Assembly: GCA_027484055.1 (NCBI GenBank)
Contig: JAIXQH010000010.1
Location: forward strand, 1-64,000
DNA length: 64,000 nucleotides
From: Verrucomicrobiaceae bacterium
Lineage (GTDB): Bacteria; Verrucomicrobiota; Verrucomicrobiia; Verrucomicrobiales; Akkermansiaceae
Reading direction: 5' to 3'
Shown: piece after piece, positions 27,568 to 38,100 of the stretch
Layout: every line of letters begins with the position of its first letter
Position numbering within the stretch: position 1 is the stretch's first letter
Made by a program: the position numbers and the translations under genes
Notes under the pieces: model-generated
Seen by the model: the letters and a program-made list of their open reading frames with translations, nothing else
What the model was told of the DNA's origin: nothing
Databases searched by the model: none

Positions 27568-28263
27568 GTGCGTTGGTTTTTCGGAGTCATTTTCATGGGC
27601 GTGAGCGTCCAATGCAGTCCCGTCGGCCCGCTGGCCGGGGGGCGCGATCCATACCGGCCGCCGTCGAGTCAGAGTGGCGGCGTCTCACTTGGGTCCATGC
27701 AGCGGCAGGTGAATCTGCACGTGGACTTGGTCAAAAAAGGCACCTACGGGCGCCGCGTCGTGCGGCCGATGAATCCCCGCTACATCACGATTCACAGCAC
27801 CCAGAACTATACGGCTGGGGCGGATAAGCATTCGGAGGCTTTGAAAAATGGGGCGCTGCGTTCACCGAAGACACGCTACGGCAATCGGATCGGCTTCCTG
27901 ATTTGGCATTTCACGGTGGAAGACGGCAAGGCGATCCAGCACTTGCCGACGAGTGAGCAGGGCGAGCATGCGGATTTCGCTGGGCCGGGGAACCGCTTGT
28001 CCATCGGCATCGAGATGTGTGAAAACCGGGGAAATAATCTCGCCACCACCGTCGAGCGGACCGCCAAGCTCACGGCGGTGCTGATGAAGCAAAAAGGCAT
28101 CCCGCTGAACAACGTGGTGCCCCATTATCACTGGCCGCGGCGGGGGAAGACTCCGCCGAATAAGAACTGCCCGCACTTCCTCCTAGATCACGGCCGGCCA
28201 GGCGCGAAGTGGCGCAAATTCCTCGGTCGCGTGGACTATTACTACCGTCAAATCACTCCCTGA
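27568..28263 (+). CDS. N-acetylmuramoyl-L-alanine amidase (Amidase_2/PGRP fold)
   Basis: A 231-aa exported peptidoglycan hydrolase cutting the bond between MurNAc and L-Ala. The N-terminus MRWFFGVIFMGVSVQCSP is a signal, possibly of lipoprotein type (Cys near residue 16). The catalytic domain begins with RYITIHSTQNYTAG (first zinc His), continues with GFLIWHFTVEDGKAIQHLP and NRLSIGIEMCENRG, and ends in VPHYHWPRRGKTPPNKNCPH, which supplies the remaining zinc and catalytic residues. The start is GTG 27568. It overlaps the following YkgJ-like gene by 1 nt (TGATG), so the two are translationally coupled. Confidence 0.88.
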   Translation: MRWFFGVIFMGVSVQCSPVGPLAGGRDPYRPPSSQSGGVSLGSMQRQVNLHVDLVKKGTYGRRVVRPMNPRYITIHSTQNYTAGADKHSEALKNGALRSPKTRYGNRIGFLIWHFTVEDGKAIQHLPTSEQGEHADFAGPGNRLSIGIEMCENRGNNLATTVERTAKLTAVLMKQKGIPLNNVVPHYHWPRRGKTPPNKNCPHFLLDHGRPGAKWRKFLGRVDYYYRQITP

Positions 28264-28667
28264 TGTCTAAAATCCCCACCGACTACGGCAGCCCCGGAAA
28301 TGCGGCGACTCTGCTCGACCCCAGCGTCACTTACGTCTGCCAACGCTGCACCGCGTGCTGCAAATGGCCCGGAGATGTGCGCTTGGAGGACTCGGAGATT
28401 TCCCCCATCGCCGAGTATCTTGGCATGTCAGAGGCGAAATTTCTCGGGGAATTCACCCGGCTGCGGACGAATCGGCAGGGCCTCTCTCTCATCGAAAAGC
28501 CGAATCACGAATGCATCATGCTCGTCGGGAATGCCTGCCGCATCCACGCCGTCAAACCTGCCCAGTGCGCGGGCTTCCCGAACACTTGGAATTTCCCCGG
28601 CTGGCGGGAGGTCTGCGAAGCGATTCCGGTGCCCGTGCTACCGGGTGGATCAGGCGTGGTGGAGTAG
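28263..28667 (+). CDS. YkgJ-family cysteine cluster protein
   Basis: A 134-aa protein with two cysteine groups: CQRCTACCKWPGDV near residue 22 and NACRIHAVKPAQCAGFP near residue 95. This is the CxxCxxCC...C...C arrangement of the YkgJ/zinc- or iron-chelatase-like family (CxxCxxCC domain), thought to bind metal or an Fe-S cluster; exact function is unknown. It begins inside the amidase stop codon (TGATG). Its last codons and TAG stop lie inside the left copy of a 30-bp direct repeat shared with the 3' end of pyk at 39486. Confidence 0.85.
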   Translation: MSKIPTDYGSPGNAATLLDPSVTYVCQRCTACCKWPGDVRLEDSEISPIAEYLGMSEAKFLGEFTRLRTNRQGLSLIEKPNHECIMLVGNACRIHAVKPAQCAGFPNTWNFPGWREVCEAIPVPVLPGGSGVVE

Positions 28668-28677
28668 AATGGAGTTC
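28648..28677. repeat. Left copy of a 30-bp direct repeat (att-like)
   Basis: The 30 bases starting GATCAGGCGTGGTGGAGTAG match 39486-39515 in 29 of 30 positions, in the same orientation. On the minus strand this copy encodes NSILLHHA-stop, exactly the C-terminus of pyk, although no pyk is here; weaker similarity continues for about 15 nt. With the right copy it bounds 10.8 kb of accessory genes. Confidence 0.85.
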
Positions 28678-28726
28678 TCCGCCAAGTTCTCTTCATCTCG
28701 GCACTACTTCTAATTTCTAAACCCAG

Positions 28727-28744
28727 AAGAGCAACGCGGCTCTT
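28727..28744. other. Small perfect inverted repeat
   Basis: AAGAGC and GCTCTT (28727-28732, 28739-28744) flank a 6-nt loop 50 nt inside the left end of the island. It could be a weak hairpin terminator for the amidase/YkgJ operon, but no T-run follows. Confidence 0.35.
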
Positions 28745-28861
28745 GCATGAAGAACGACGCCGGTTTCTTTAGTTCTAGCGGACTTCGGCGATTGACATTT
28801 TCAGCCGAATGGCTGGTATGTCTTGCGTGAAGAATCCTGCAATGGTTGTGCTGGAATCTGT

Positions 28862-29113
28862 CGGCTCCCCGCTGGAGCATCGCTCACGGACGCTGGAAGA
28901 TGGCTCATGTAGTCTGAGAGGTCTCTCACGCAAGCTGGAAGCTCGCTCATGCACGTTGGAAGATCCCTCTCGTAGGCTGGAAGATCTCTCATGCACGTTG
29001 GAACGTCGCTCACGTAGCTTGAAAGGCTCCTCACGTAGGTTGGAAGGTCGCTCAGGTAGGTTGGAAGCTCCCTCACGTAAGCTGGAAGATCGCGCAAGCA
29101 CGCTGGAAATCCC
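28862..29113 (+). repeat. Twelve-copy 21-bp tandem repeat (minisatellite)
   Basis: Twelve consecutive 21-nt units, degenerate but in perfect register, each with the core CTGGAAGATC preceded by CTCACG or CTCATG. Unit starts are at 28862, 28883, 28904 and so on to 29093. There are no spacers, so it is not CRISPR. Because 21 is divisible by 3, several frames stay open. In the plus frame of 28809-29216 each unit encodes a heptad S-R-x-L-E-x-R in which Leu is invariant while its codon switches between CTG and TTG. It could encode a coiled-coil-like protein, but no good ribosome binding site is seen and it overlaps the next gene by 23 nt. Confidence 0.85.
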
Positions 29114-29193
29114 CACCCGCCACCACAAGTCTCGCATTATCAGTATTTTACCGATGAAGAAGTCCCAAAAATCTCCCTACTACATCCCCAATT

Positions 29194-29919
29194 ATGAAAG
29201 ATACATTATCAAATAAACTGGTCAGTTTCTACGCCACCCTTGCCGTTACGGACACCCCCGTTCATCAAGCGATTTGGCAAAATAAGATCCCACTGAGCTT
29301 CACCGAAGGACTCGCCACCACCCGCGCCGCAGTGCTCGAGCTCGGCAGAGCAGGAGCCGAGCAAAGCGCCCCCATCACTGGCAGCGCAAAGGCGCTGCGC
29401 GAGCTGCGAAATGAGTTCGAGATCAAGCTCCATATCCTCGCCCGCGCCACTTACCAAACCTTAAAAAAGGCGGGCCGCACCGAGGACGCCGTCAAGACCG
29501 ACCTCACCCCTTCGGATCTTCACAACGCCCGCGCCGTGATTTTATCCGGCCTCGGAGAAACCGTCTTGGACCTCGCCGAACCGCTCACCCTAGTTCCCGC
29601 ACCCGGCCAAGCCTCGCCGGGTGAGAAATACGGCGTCACCACCGCACTCTATAACCAAGTCGATGATCTCTGGGAGCGTTACAGCACCGCCGTCGGTGCC
29701 CCCGTCGGCGCCCGTTCCAAGCGCAAGGCCCTCACCAATTCGCTCCCCGGAAAATTCAGCGCCGTGGAAGATCAATTCTCGGATTTGGACGATCTCATCA
29801 TCCAGTTCGGCAGCACCGAAGCTGGCCAAGAATTTGTAGAGGCCTGGTTCAACGCCCGCCACGTCACCCCACTCGGTCGCCGCGCCGCCAAGCCTAAGGT
29901 CGTGGTCAAGAATCCATAA
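29194..29919 (+). CDS. Hypothetical protein, mainly helical
   Basis: A 241-aa cytosolic protein with no signal peptide. It looks helical (AKALRELRNEFEIKLHILAR, DQFSDLDDLIIQFGSTEAGQ), with a central Pro/Gly linker LVPAPGQASPGEKYGVTTAL and a basic C-terminus RRAAKPKVVVKNP. No catalytic or DNA-binding motif is recognised. It starts just after the 21-bp minisatellite, suggesting the repeat is part of its 5' region, and is followed by a very good terminator. Codon use is GC-biased and regular, so the gene is very likely real. I know no characterised relative. Confidence 0.75.
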   Translation: MKDTLSNKLVSFYATLAVTDTPVHQAIWQNKIPLSFTEGLATTRAAVLELGRAGAEQSAPITGSAKALRELRNEFEIKLHILARATYQTLKKAGRTEDAVKTDLTPSDLHNARAVILSGLGETVLDLAEPLTLVPAPGQASPGEKYGVTTALYNQVDDLWERYSTAVGAPVGARSKRKALTNSLPGKFSAVEDQFSDLDDLIIQFGSTEAGQEFVEAWFNARHVTPLGRRAAKPKVVVKNP

Positions 29920-29949
29920 GCGCAGACAAGATCCGAATCTTCAAACATC

Positions 29950-29985
29950 GCCCGGTCACGCTCCTTGAGCTGACTGGGCTTTTTT
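29950..29985 (+). terminator. Intrinsic terminator after the 241-aa gene
   Basis: GCCCGGTCA pairs with TGACTGGGC (one G-T pair), with an inner GCTC-ctt-GAGC continuation, followed by six T residues at 29980-29985. It lies 30 nt past the stop codon. Confidence 0.93.
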
Positions 29986-30079
29986 ATGACAGCCAACCTA
30001 CGGACCTGTCCCATGAGTCTAATTCACTACTTCTGCATTCAGCGCGGAATGTCATTCTTGGTTTCGACGCCCATCGCCT

Positions 30080-30352
30080 TTAAAGCTGTTTCCTGAAACG
30101 CGGGATCGATTCCATCTCCTTCTCGGCTCTTTTTAGAAGTTCACCAGGAGAGATTCCCAAAACAAATGCAATCCGGCCTAAAGTCTCGACAGAAGGAGCC
30201 GCCCCACCTTGTTCCAAGGTTGTAATGAACGAACGAGCGAGTCCGGTACGTGCCGCCAATTCATTTTTGGAAAGTCCGCGTGCAACGCGCAATTTGATTA
30301 ATTCAGCTGGTAATACCAATCTCAACTGTTTCCCCCAATCTCCTGCATCCAT
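30080..30352 (-). CDS. XRE-family helix-turn-helix regulator
   Basis: A 90-aa single-domain DNA-binding protein. The helix-turn-helix is clear: LPAELIKLRVARGLSKNELA, then ARTGLARSFITTLEQGGAAP, then SVETLGRIAFVLGISPGELL, the Cro/C1-type fold. There is no sensing domain. It faces away from the RHS operon, with about 160 nt between the two starts, so it could regulate that operon from the shared intergenic region. It could also be a solitary antitoxin, though no partner toxin gene is adjacent. Confidence 0.88.
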   Translation of the reverse strand: MDAGDWGKQLRLVLPAELIKLRVARGLSKNELAARTGLARSFITTLEQGGAAPSVETLGRIAFVLGISPGELLKRAEKEMESIPRFRKQL

Positions 30353-30515
30353 AGGGTGGGATTTTGAGGAAACACATGACGACGAAGGGCTTCGTTATTC
30401 CGGTCGTTTTTGATTCTTGTAAATATCCAATAATCATTGACGTGTATTGGTTTCTAGATATTTCTGTTGTGGCCTAAGTCTAAGGATGTCGGTTTCAAGT
30501 CACAAATCCCGCGCC

Positions 30516-31448
30516 ATGTTTAAAATTAAACCAGACCCCTTTTTTGTGGTGCTATTCGCATCCCTGCCTCTTCAGGCTCAAGAGAAAGATGCCGTCAGCA
30601 GCGCTACCACCGCACGCATCCCAGGCGAAATTGCAGAGGGCAAACCGGACACGCCCATGCAGCGTCCTGAGCCGTTGGCGTTTAAGGTAAAAAACACCAT
30701 CACCCGTCAAATGCAGGTGGAAGAGTCACCAGAAATGGCGGGACTGCCACCTATTAAGGGGAAGATTAAAGTGACGGTGCAGCTTGTGGCAGATCCGGGT
30801 TTGGTAGATCCTGCGCCACCCTTGCCCGCAATGCCGATCACTGATCCGGCGGTATTGGCTCGGCTGGCTGAGTACCGTGCGAAATATCGACTCACAAAAA
30901 TCGCTTTCGTATCCGCATCAGTTTACGAGCATAAGCGGACTTTGATTAGCTGCCATCCGAATGGTGAACCGACACAGGTCATCACCGCTTGGTCGAATTT
31001 GGATTTCAATCACTTTTCCGGCTTCAGCCGATTTGAAACCAAAGGTCGTGAAGGAGTCATGCAGACGTATGACTTGATGATGGGCATCAGCGACATGCCC
31101 GGACCCGTTCGGGTAAAGCGCCTAGTGAAGGCAGGACAAATCGATAAGGCTCCCGCGCCGCCGAATTTACCGGACTTGGCAGTCGCTGGGCCCGCTTTCG
31201 TGGTGGTGGAGGGTGATGCCAGCGATCCAGAAGCGATGAACTTGCTTCAAGGAATGCACGATCTCTATCGAAATGAAGGCCCCCGCATGAAAGCGGCCTA
31301 TCAGGCGAGAATGAAGGCACAGGCGGAACGCAGAGCTTATTTGTTGGCAAACCCACCGAAACCGGAGGACGTGACGATTCAGTTTTGGGAGCGGGCAACC
31401 CCTTCCGCTGCAGGTATTCAAAATCTAAAGGAAGGACCAAAACCATGA
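30516..31448 (+). CDS. Secreted hypothetical protein, first gene of the RHS operon
   Basis: A 310-aa exported protein starting MFKIKPDPFFVVLFASLPLQ (signal peptide, cut near LQAQ-EK). The mature part is proline-rich (LVDPAPPLPAMPITDPAVLA), with AYRAKYRLTKIAFVSAS-like strands and a helical alanine-rich C-terminus AAYQARMKAQAERRAYLLAN. No family is recognised. Its stop codon overlaps the start of the next gene (ATGA at 31445), so it belongs to the same operon as the RHS toxin. Inference: an accessory export or surface-attachment partner. ATG 30516 was chosen over the frame start at 30447 because it gives the signal peptide. Confidence 0.7.
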   Translation: MFKIKPDPFFVVLFASLPLQAQEKDAVSSATTARIPGEIAEGKPDTPMQRPEPLAFKVKNTITRQMQVEESPEMAGLPPIKGKIKVTVQLVADPGLVDPAPPLPAMPITDPAVLARLAEYRAKYRLTKIAFVSASVYEHKRTLISCHPNGEPTQVITAWSNLDFNHFSGFSRFETKGREGVMQTYDLMMGISDMPGPVRVKRLVKAGQIDKAPAPPNLPDLAVAGPAFVVVEGDASDPEAMNLLQGMHDLYRNEGPRMKAAYQARMKAQAERRAYLLANPPKPEDVTIQFWERATPSAAGIQNLKEGPKP

Positions 31449-32131
31449 GAATTTGTTCGCTATGTGCAACTGCGGCGGTGATTGGCTTCACAAGTTCATT
31501 GATGGCCAATCCGCCATTTCAACAACAGGTCTCGTTTACGGCAGGCGCGTCCGGCACATGGAATGTGGATTGGGCGGGTGATTCGGGTAGAACCTATTTT
31601 ATCAAGTGGAGTCTGGATTTGGTGACTTGGCACTACGCCCCTTTTGTGAAGTATGGGCAGGGAGTGCAAACCGCAGGAATCCAAACGGTGGGTGCGCAAA
31701 AATTGTTCATTCGTCTTCACTACGTATATGACACGACGGTAACGACTCTTCAACAGGCACGCGACGCGGATTTCGACAATGATGGGATTCCTAATTATTA
31801 TGAAATTGAAACACTGGGTAGTGATCCTCTCGATAAGGGCAGCGCGGGTGGGGATACCGACGCTGACGGCCTGGCGGATGGTTGGGAGAAGTTCTATTTC
31901 AGTATACTAAATGTGGCATCTCCTACGGCGATTCTTCAGGCAGACGGCCTGACAAATCTGGAAAAAGCACAACTCGGTCTGAGTCCACTCAAGGATTACG
32001 CTGCTGCCACTGCCACGACTCCGGCAAAGTTTGATTATGATTTGGTAGGAAGGCTTACCACAGTAAGTGCTCCGGTGGGTGCTGGAACTTACACGCCCGA
32101 TGAAGAAGGAAATCTACTCGATGCTCAATAA
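31445..32131 (+). CDS. Secreted calcium-repeat protein with a single YD-like C-terminus
   Basis: A 228-aa exported protein (MRICSLCATAAVIGFTSSLM signal). Order of parts: a beta domain with YFIKWSLDLVTW and KLFIRLHY, like the C-terminal domain of the 993-aa protein at 2534; two DxDxDG calcium-type repeats (DADFDNDGIPNYYEIETLGS and GDTDADGLADGWEKFYF); a C-terminal FDYDLVGRLTTVSAP and YTPDEEGNLLDAQ that look like one RHS/YD repeat. It starts in the stop of the preceding gene (ATGA) and ends 15 nt before the RHS gene. It may dock with the RHS shell or be a product of gene splitting. Confidence 0.75.
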   Translation: MRICSLCATAAVIGFTSSLMANPPFQQQVSFTAGASGTWNVDWAGDSGRTYFIKWSLDLVTWHYAPFVKYGQGVQTAGIQTVGAQKLFIRLHYVYDTTVTTLQQARDADFDNDGIPNYYEIETLGSDPLDKGSAGGDTDADGLADGWEKFYFSILNVASPTAILQADGLTNLEKAQLGLSPLKDYAAATATTPAKFDYDLVGRLTTVSAPVGAGTYTPDEEGNLLDAQ

Positions 32132-32146
32132 ACTCTTCGATCCATC

Positions 32147-35100
32147 ATGAAAAACTTCCTAGGTCTTGCATTACTTGGTCTGGTGCCAACTTTGGCTGCC
32201 ATTGCTCAGGATAATCCGGGCTGGCTACAAATCGCGCCACTTTCCAGTGAGGACATTGCGGAGCGAGTCTCTGCCATGATCCCGTTTCCGGGTGGTAGCA
32301 CCGTCACACCCGATCCATCACAGCAGGGGGTGATCCCACGAGCTTCTTCATCGCTTGCAGTACAATCCCAATCCTCACTGACCACGCCCACCCCTGTAGC
32401 GGGAGGCAATGAGGCAGACACCATCACCCCAGAAATATCGGCACTTGCTAGGGGGCTACGTTTCGATGTGGTCAAGATTTACGAGTATGTCCGCAACCAC
32501 ATCGTTTTTGAACCCTACTATGGGTGCAAAAAGGGTGCCCACCTGACTTTGATGGAAGGTAGTGGCAATGATTTTGATCAATCCGCCCTTTTGATGGCCT
32601 TACTACGCGCTTCCGGTAAGAATCCTAGCTACAAGTATGATGCCCGTTATTTCACCTATGCGTATATGGTTGTTTGGATGGGACTTCCGGTTACCCCTTT
32701 CGGTCACCTCACGGATGCACAGTTCTCGGCTGCTTACAACGGATTAGTTGCCACTCCGCTTAATCGCCAGCTTGCGGTAGGAAGTGCACTTTTAGATAAA
32801 TGGGGATACTATTACACGCAGGCATTTCATGACAACAGTGGGGCCGTGTTTGCCATACCCCATGTCTCGGTGGAGCTCAGTATTGACGGAACTCTCATCA
32901 CGATGATGCCGGCGTATAAAGCGCATGAGGAATTCGCTGGTATCAATCTTGCGGCCGCCACGGGATATTTGAAAACTGATGTTATTACGGATGCTGGAGG
33001 AGCCGTCACTTCGAGTCCAGATTCGGTGACGAGCCTCAGTTATCCTAATATTACAGCACGACTGGAAACTTACTCGCTCTCTTTGACCAATCATCTCAAA
33101 AACAACCTGCACAAACTGGATGCAGATATGGTCACGGGCAAACGCGTCGTCAAACAACGTACTTTTACTGTAGCATCGCAGTTTGACCGAGGAGCAGGGT
33201 GGATCGACTGCCCTTGGTTACCTGTTCAAAGATGGTCTGCCATTCCGGTGGAGCAGATGTCAAAACTTCAAATTCAGTGTGGAACTTACGACTACGCGGC
33301 TGCTATTCCGTCCTTCACCACCACACTGTTTTCTCAAACCATCAATATGCCAGCACTGCGGGGGCGCAAGCTTTCGCTCTCGTGGTCGGGCAATACCGCT
33401 AGCATTCATCTTGACGAATCTTTGGTGGGTGCGGTGTTCACGACTGCGGGGGTCAAAGTCGATCTTCAGATGAAATGTACCCATCATTTTTACAAGAAAA
33501 AACTAGCGGGAGGAGTTTACACGGATGGAAATTTCGGCAGAGGTAATCAAACAACAACTAACGCTTTTCTTAAGGGGGATTCTTACGCTTACGCATTTCC
33601 ATACAGTTTCACAAACCCGGACAAGATCTGCCGCCTGCGTCAAGAGGTTCTCGACGGGTATCGGCGGGCTGGATTGACTGATTCGGACTGGCGGGTTCGC
33701 ACCGAGGTCCTGAATATCATGGGGCTACAATGGTATGCCCAGACTTGGCGGGCACAGCAGGTGATTTCTCCTCTTTATGATACAATACCGCTGTGGCATC
33801 ACCGTTTCGGACGAGTCGCGCAGGAGCAGAGCTATTATATCGATGTATCTCTGCAACTCGCCACGGACAACAATGAGGACTCAACGCAGGGAGCTGATTT
33901 TATTCAACTTTCTTCACTCATGTTCAGTGCGATGGAACACGGCGTCATCGAGCAGATGCAGGGAGAAGACCGGTCTGCGGCATCAACTGTCAAAGTCATC
34001 GCCTTGGCAAATCAACAAGGAGTTCCGATCTTCCGGGCAAATGCATCCAATTGGCCTGCTGTCAGAGGACAATTGATAAACTATCGCGGTGCAGCCATAG
34101 CGGCGGGGCAGTTTTTGACTGGAGTTCAATACCAAATCGTCAGCGCCGGAACCACGAATTTTACTCTTATCGGTTCCGCCAGCAATGATGTAGGAACGTT
34201 TTTTATTGCGACCGGTTCTGGAACCGGAAGCGGCACGGCGGCACCCTCAGGTCTCACTGAAATGGAAAAAGACATCACTCAGTCCGTTTATCCGGGTAAT
34301 GCACTACTACCCAAAAACGGCCAAATAACCATCAATCATTGGAAAGGCTCAGGCTATGCCTTCGCAAGCTCTAACGTATCCAAAATGCTGATTTCCGGCG
34401 GGTATTTTGGGGGCTATCAAAGTGACCGGATCGCTGCCGTTTCCAGCGATGAGCTTGCCACCTGGATCAACTCAGATCCTGCCTATAATACCTCACGAGG
34501 CACAACCCAGAACGTCCCCTTTGTTCCTGTGACCACCCCGGAACAGCGTAGCAACGATCCTGTGGAAATGCTTTCCGGAGCCTTCGTGCTTGATAAAACC
34601 GAACTGACGCTGGGTTCAGGCGCGGCCCCACGCGGGATCACGTTCTCGCGCCACTACAATTCCCACCGCCGCTACGATAAGTCCTCCGGCATTGGTTACG
34701 GCTGGACCCACAATTACGATATTCACGCTACCAAGCGGAGTTCTGTCACAGCCGGGCTAGCGGGAAGCATTTCCTATCATTCCACCCCATTCATCGCTGC
34801 GATCTACGTCGCCGCCGACCTCCATAAGAATCATACAACCGCAAAGGAGTGGACGACCGCCGCCCTAGTGATCAACTGGGCTGTCGACCAACTCAAATAC
34901 AACGCGGTCGCTATAACAATGGGTAATCGAACCATCGAGTTTGTCCGCATGCCCGATGGCACCTATGAGGCGCCCGCCGGGATGAACCTGACTCTTGCCA
35001 GCCACGGCAGCGGAGCCAGCGAATACTTTACCCTTACCGAGCGCCACGGTTCCACCTACACTTTCGACACGGCGGGAAGAATCACCACCATTACTGACCT

Positions 35101-38100
35101 CTGGAACCAATCCCAGACATTCACTTACACTGCGGGACTTCTCACCGGGGTAAGCGATTCGTATGCGAGAACACTGACATTCACGAGGCCAGCAGGGCGC
35201 ATCACTTCTGTTGCCGATTCGGCGGGCCGCAGCATTTCCTTCGGTTACACTGGTGACGATCTTACCTCATGCACTGATGTGGAAGGGAAAACATGGTCCT
35301 ATCTCTACGACACAGAACACCAGCTTACCCACACTAAAGATCCATCGGCCCGCGTCATCGTTCAGAACATCTACGATTCTCTGGGCAGGGTGGCGGAGCA
35401 GTTTACCTTCGGCCAAATCGACAAAAAATATACTCTTTGTTACTCCGGCTATCATAACACTGAGGAAAACCCAAATGGTGATATCACTTCCTATCTTTAT
35501 GACGGGCGTGGGCGCTCCATTGCGACCATTGATCCGCTCGGTAATCGCACGGATTACAATTATGACGGTCACGACCGTACGACTTCCATTGTTTCACCCG
35601 CACGGGAGACGTCGCTTTTCGACCACGACAAGAATAATAATACGACCGTCATTACCGATCCAATTCTCCTAGACACAGTGACGACCTATGATGGCCAAAA
35701 CCGCCCTGAAACCCTCACAGACAAGCGCGACAACATCACGACCGTCAACAACTACAATGCACAGCATCAACCGCTGCTCGTCACCGCCCCTCTGAATCGA
35801 CAGACGAACACCACCTACACGGCGACCGGCGAGGTGGACACCGTAACTGACGCCGAAAACAACATCACGGATTATGACTACAATCCGCTGGGACAATTGT
35901 GGAAGGTCCACATCAACAGCCATCTCAAGGTCACCTACACCTACAATGCCTACGGTGACGTGGAGACCGAGACCGACGCGTTGGGACGTATGACCAACCG
36001 CACCTACAACAAGCGCCGCCAGCTCCGGACCACTACCTTGCCTGCCGTTCCAGGCGAGCCAGCCGCCGTTATCGAAACCACCTATGACGATGAAGGCATG
36101 CCGCGAGCCAACATTGATGCGCGGCTTAATACCACAAATCACACCTACAGCCCGACTGGTAACCCTCTCACTACCACGCTCCCTGCGATCCCTGTGCCTG
36201 GCGGCTCCACCCTCAATAATGTCCTGACCACCACCTACAACACCCGGGACCTGCCTGATACCGCCTACAATTCCCTCACCCACACAACCACCTTTATCCA
36301 CGACGGAGCCAGCCGCCTGACCGAAATTCACGACCCTCTTACACGCATCACTCGCACCGGCTACGATGCCAACAGCCGCCCGGATTCTCAAACCAACGGA
36401 CTCAACCACGAAACGACATCCGACTACACTCCCCGTGGCGAACTCTGGAACACTTGGGACGCGCTCACGAAAAATACCCTCCAGACATACGATGCGAACG
36501 GCAATCCATGGCAGCGGAGAAACCGTAGAGGGCACACCCACACCACGATTTATGATGCCGCCAACCGCCTCCATACCAGCAGCACTCCGCTCAGCCACAC
36601 CACGACCACGACCTACTATGACAACGACCTGGTCCATACCATTACCGAGCCGTCCACCCAGCTCACCACGCTAACATACGACACACGCACCCGCCTGAGG
36701 ACGAAGACCGATGCAGTGGGAGCCATCACCTACGGCTATACCAACGCGGATGAGCTTTGGACCGTGACCGAAGGTGCCGCTACCATCACCCGCATTTATG
36801 ACGAGCGCGGCAGGCTGAAAATCTTCACCACCGCCGACGGCGACATCATCCAGTACCGATACGACGCGAACAACAACCTCGCTCGCATCACCTATCCGCC
36901 GGACACCGCCCATCCCACAGGAAAGCAAGTCAACTACACCTACAATGCCCGGAACCTCTTAGAAACTGTCACTGACTGGTCAAACCGCCTTACCACCTAC
37001 CAGTATGACCGCCTCGGCAGACTCACCGGAACGCTCCGCCCCAATGGCACTTCAAACCTGATCGCCCACGATGCCGCTAACCAGCTCACCTCCATCAAAG
37101 AAAGCGCCGGAGGAAAACTCATCAACTACCTCGCCTTCCGATACGATGATGCTAGCCAAATCAAATCCCGCCTCCGCGCCCCGCTCGTCAATTCTGGCTG
37201 GCAGCAGCCAACCCTTACTGCCACCTACGATGACGACAATCGCCTCCTAACTGCCAACGGTTCCAGTGTAGTCCACGATGATGATGGGAACATGACCAGC
37301 GGCCCAATTACTGCGACATCTGGCACACTTACCCTCGGCTACAACTCCCGCAACCAGCTCACCAGCGCCGCTGGAACCACTTACACTTACGATGCCGAAG
37401 GGCGCCGCCGTAGTTTCACCAATGCAGCAGGTATGACCCGGGATGTGATTGATCCGAGTGGCAAGCTCCTCATCCGCATCAATCCCGACCTAACCAAAAC
37501 CTATTACGTTTACGGCCTCGGCCTTCTCTACGAGGCAAACGAAGCGGACGCCACCAAGACCTACCACTTCGATCAAGTCGGCAGCACCCTCGTAAGAACC
37601 AACGACAGCGGGAGTATCATCGGGAAAGCAGAATACTCCGCCTACGGATTACCCACCGTGATCGAAGGCGATATGACCACCCCATTCCTCTACAATGGCC
37701 AATCCGGAGTCCAAACCGACTCGAACGGCCTGCTGAACATGCGGGCCAGATACTACAGCCCGTATTTAATGCGCTTCTTGAATGCGGACCCGATCGGCTT
37801 TAGTGGTGGCAGCAATTGGTTCGCGTACGCAGATGGAAATCCGATCAGTTTGAGCGACCCGTTTGGGCTGTGTGCGGATAGAAACTCTTGCACTGGGGGC
37901 ACCGGCAGGGGGAGTCCATATGCGAGTGATCAAGCCCGGAAGTTAGGAATGGCAACTGAGGTTGCATTGGGATTCACACCTGTTGGGGTCTTGATGGACA
38001 TCGGAAGCATGGGTCAGGCTGGCTACAACGGGGATATAGGCGGGTTTGGTATGGCTGCTGTTGGATTCCTGCCGTTTGGTGATTTTGCGAAGCTTGGTAA

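Noticed and set aside
28862-29113. CRISPR array
   Set aside because: Units are contiguous 21-mers with no spacers and there are no cas genes.
35669-36637. Long antisense frame within the RHS YD repeats
   Set aside because: A product of the repeated YD codons; Gly/Val-rich without motifs.
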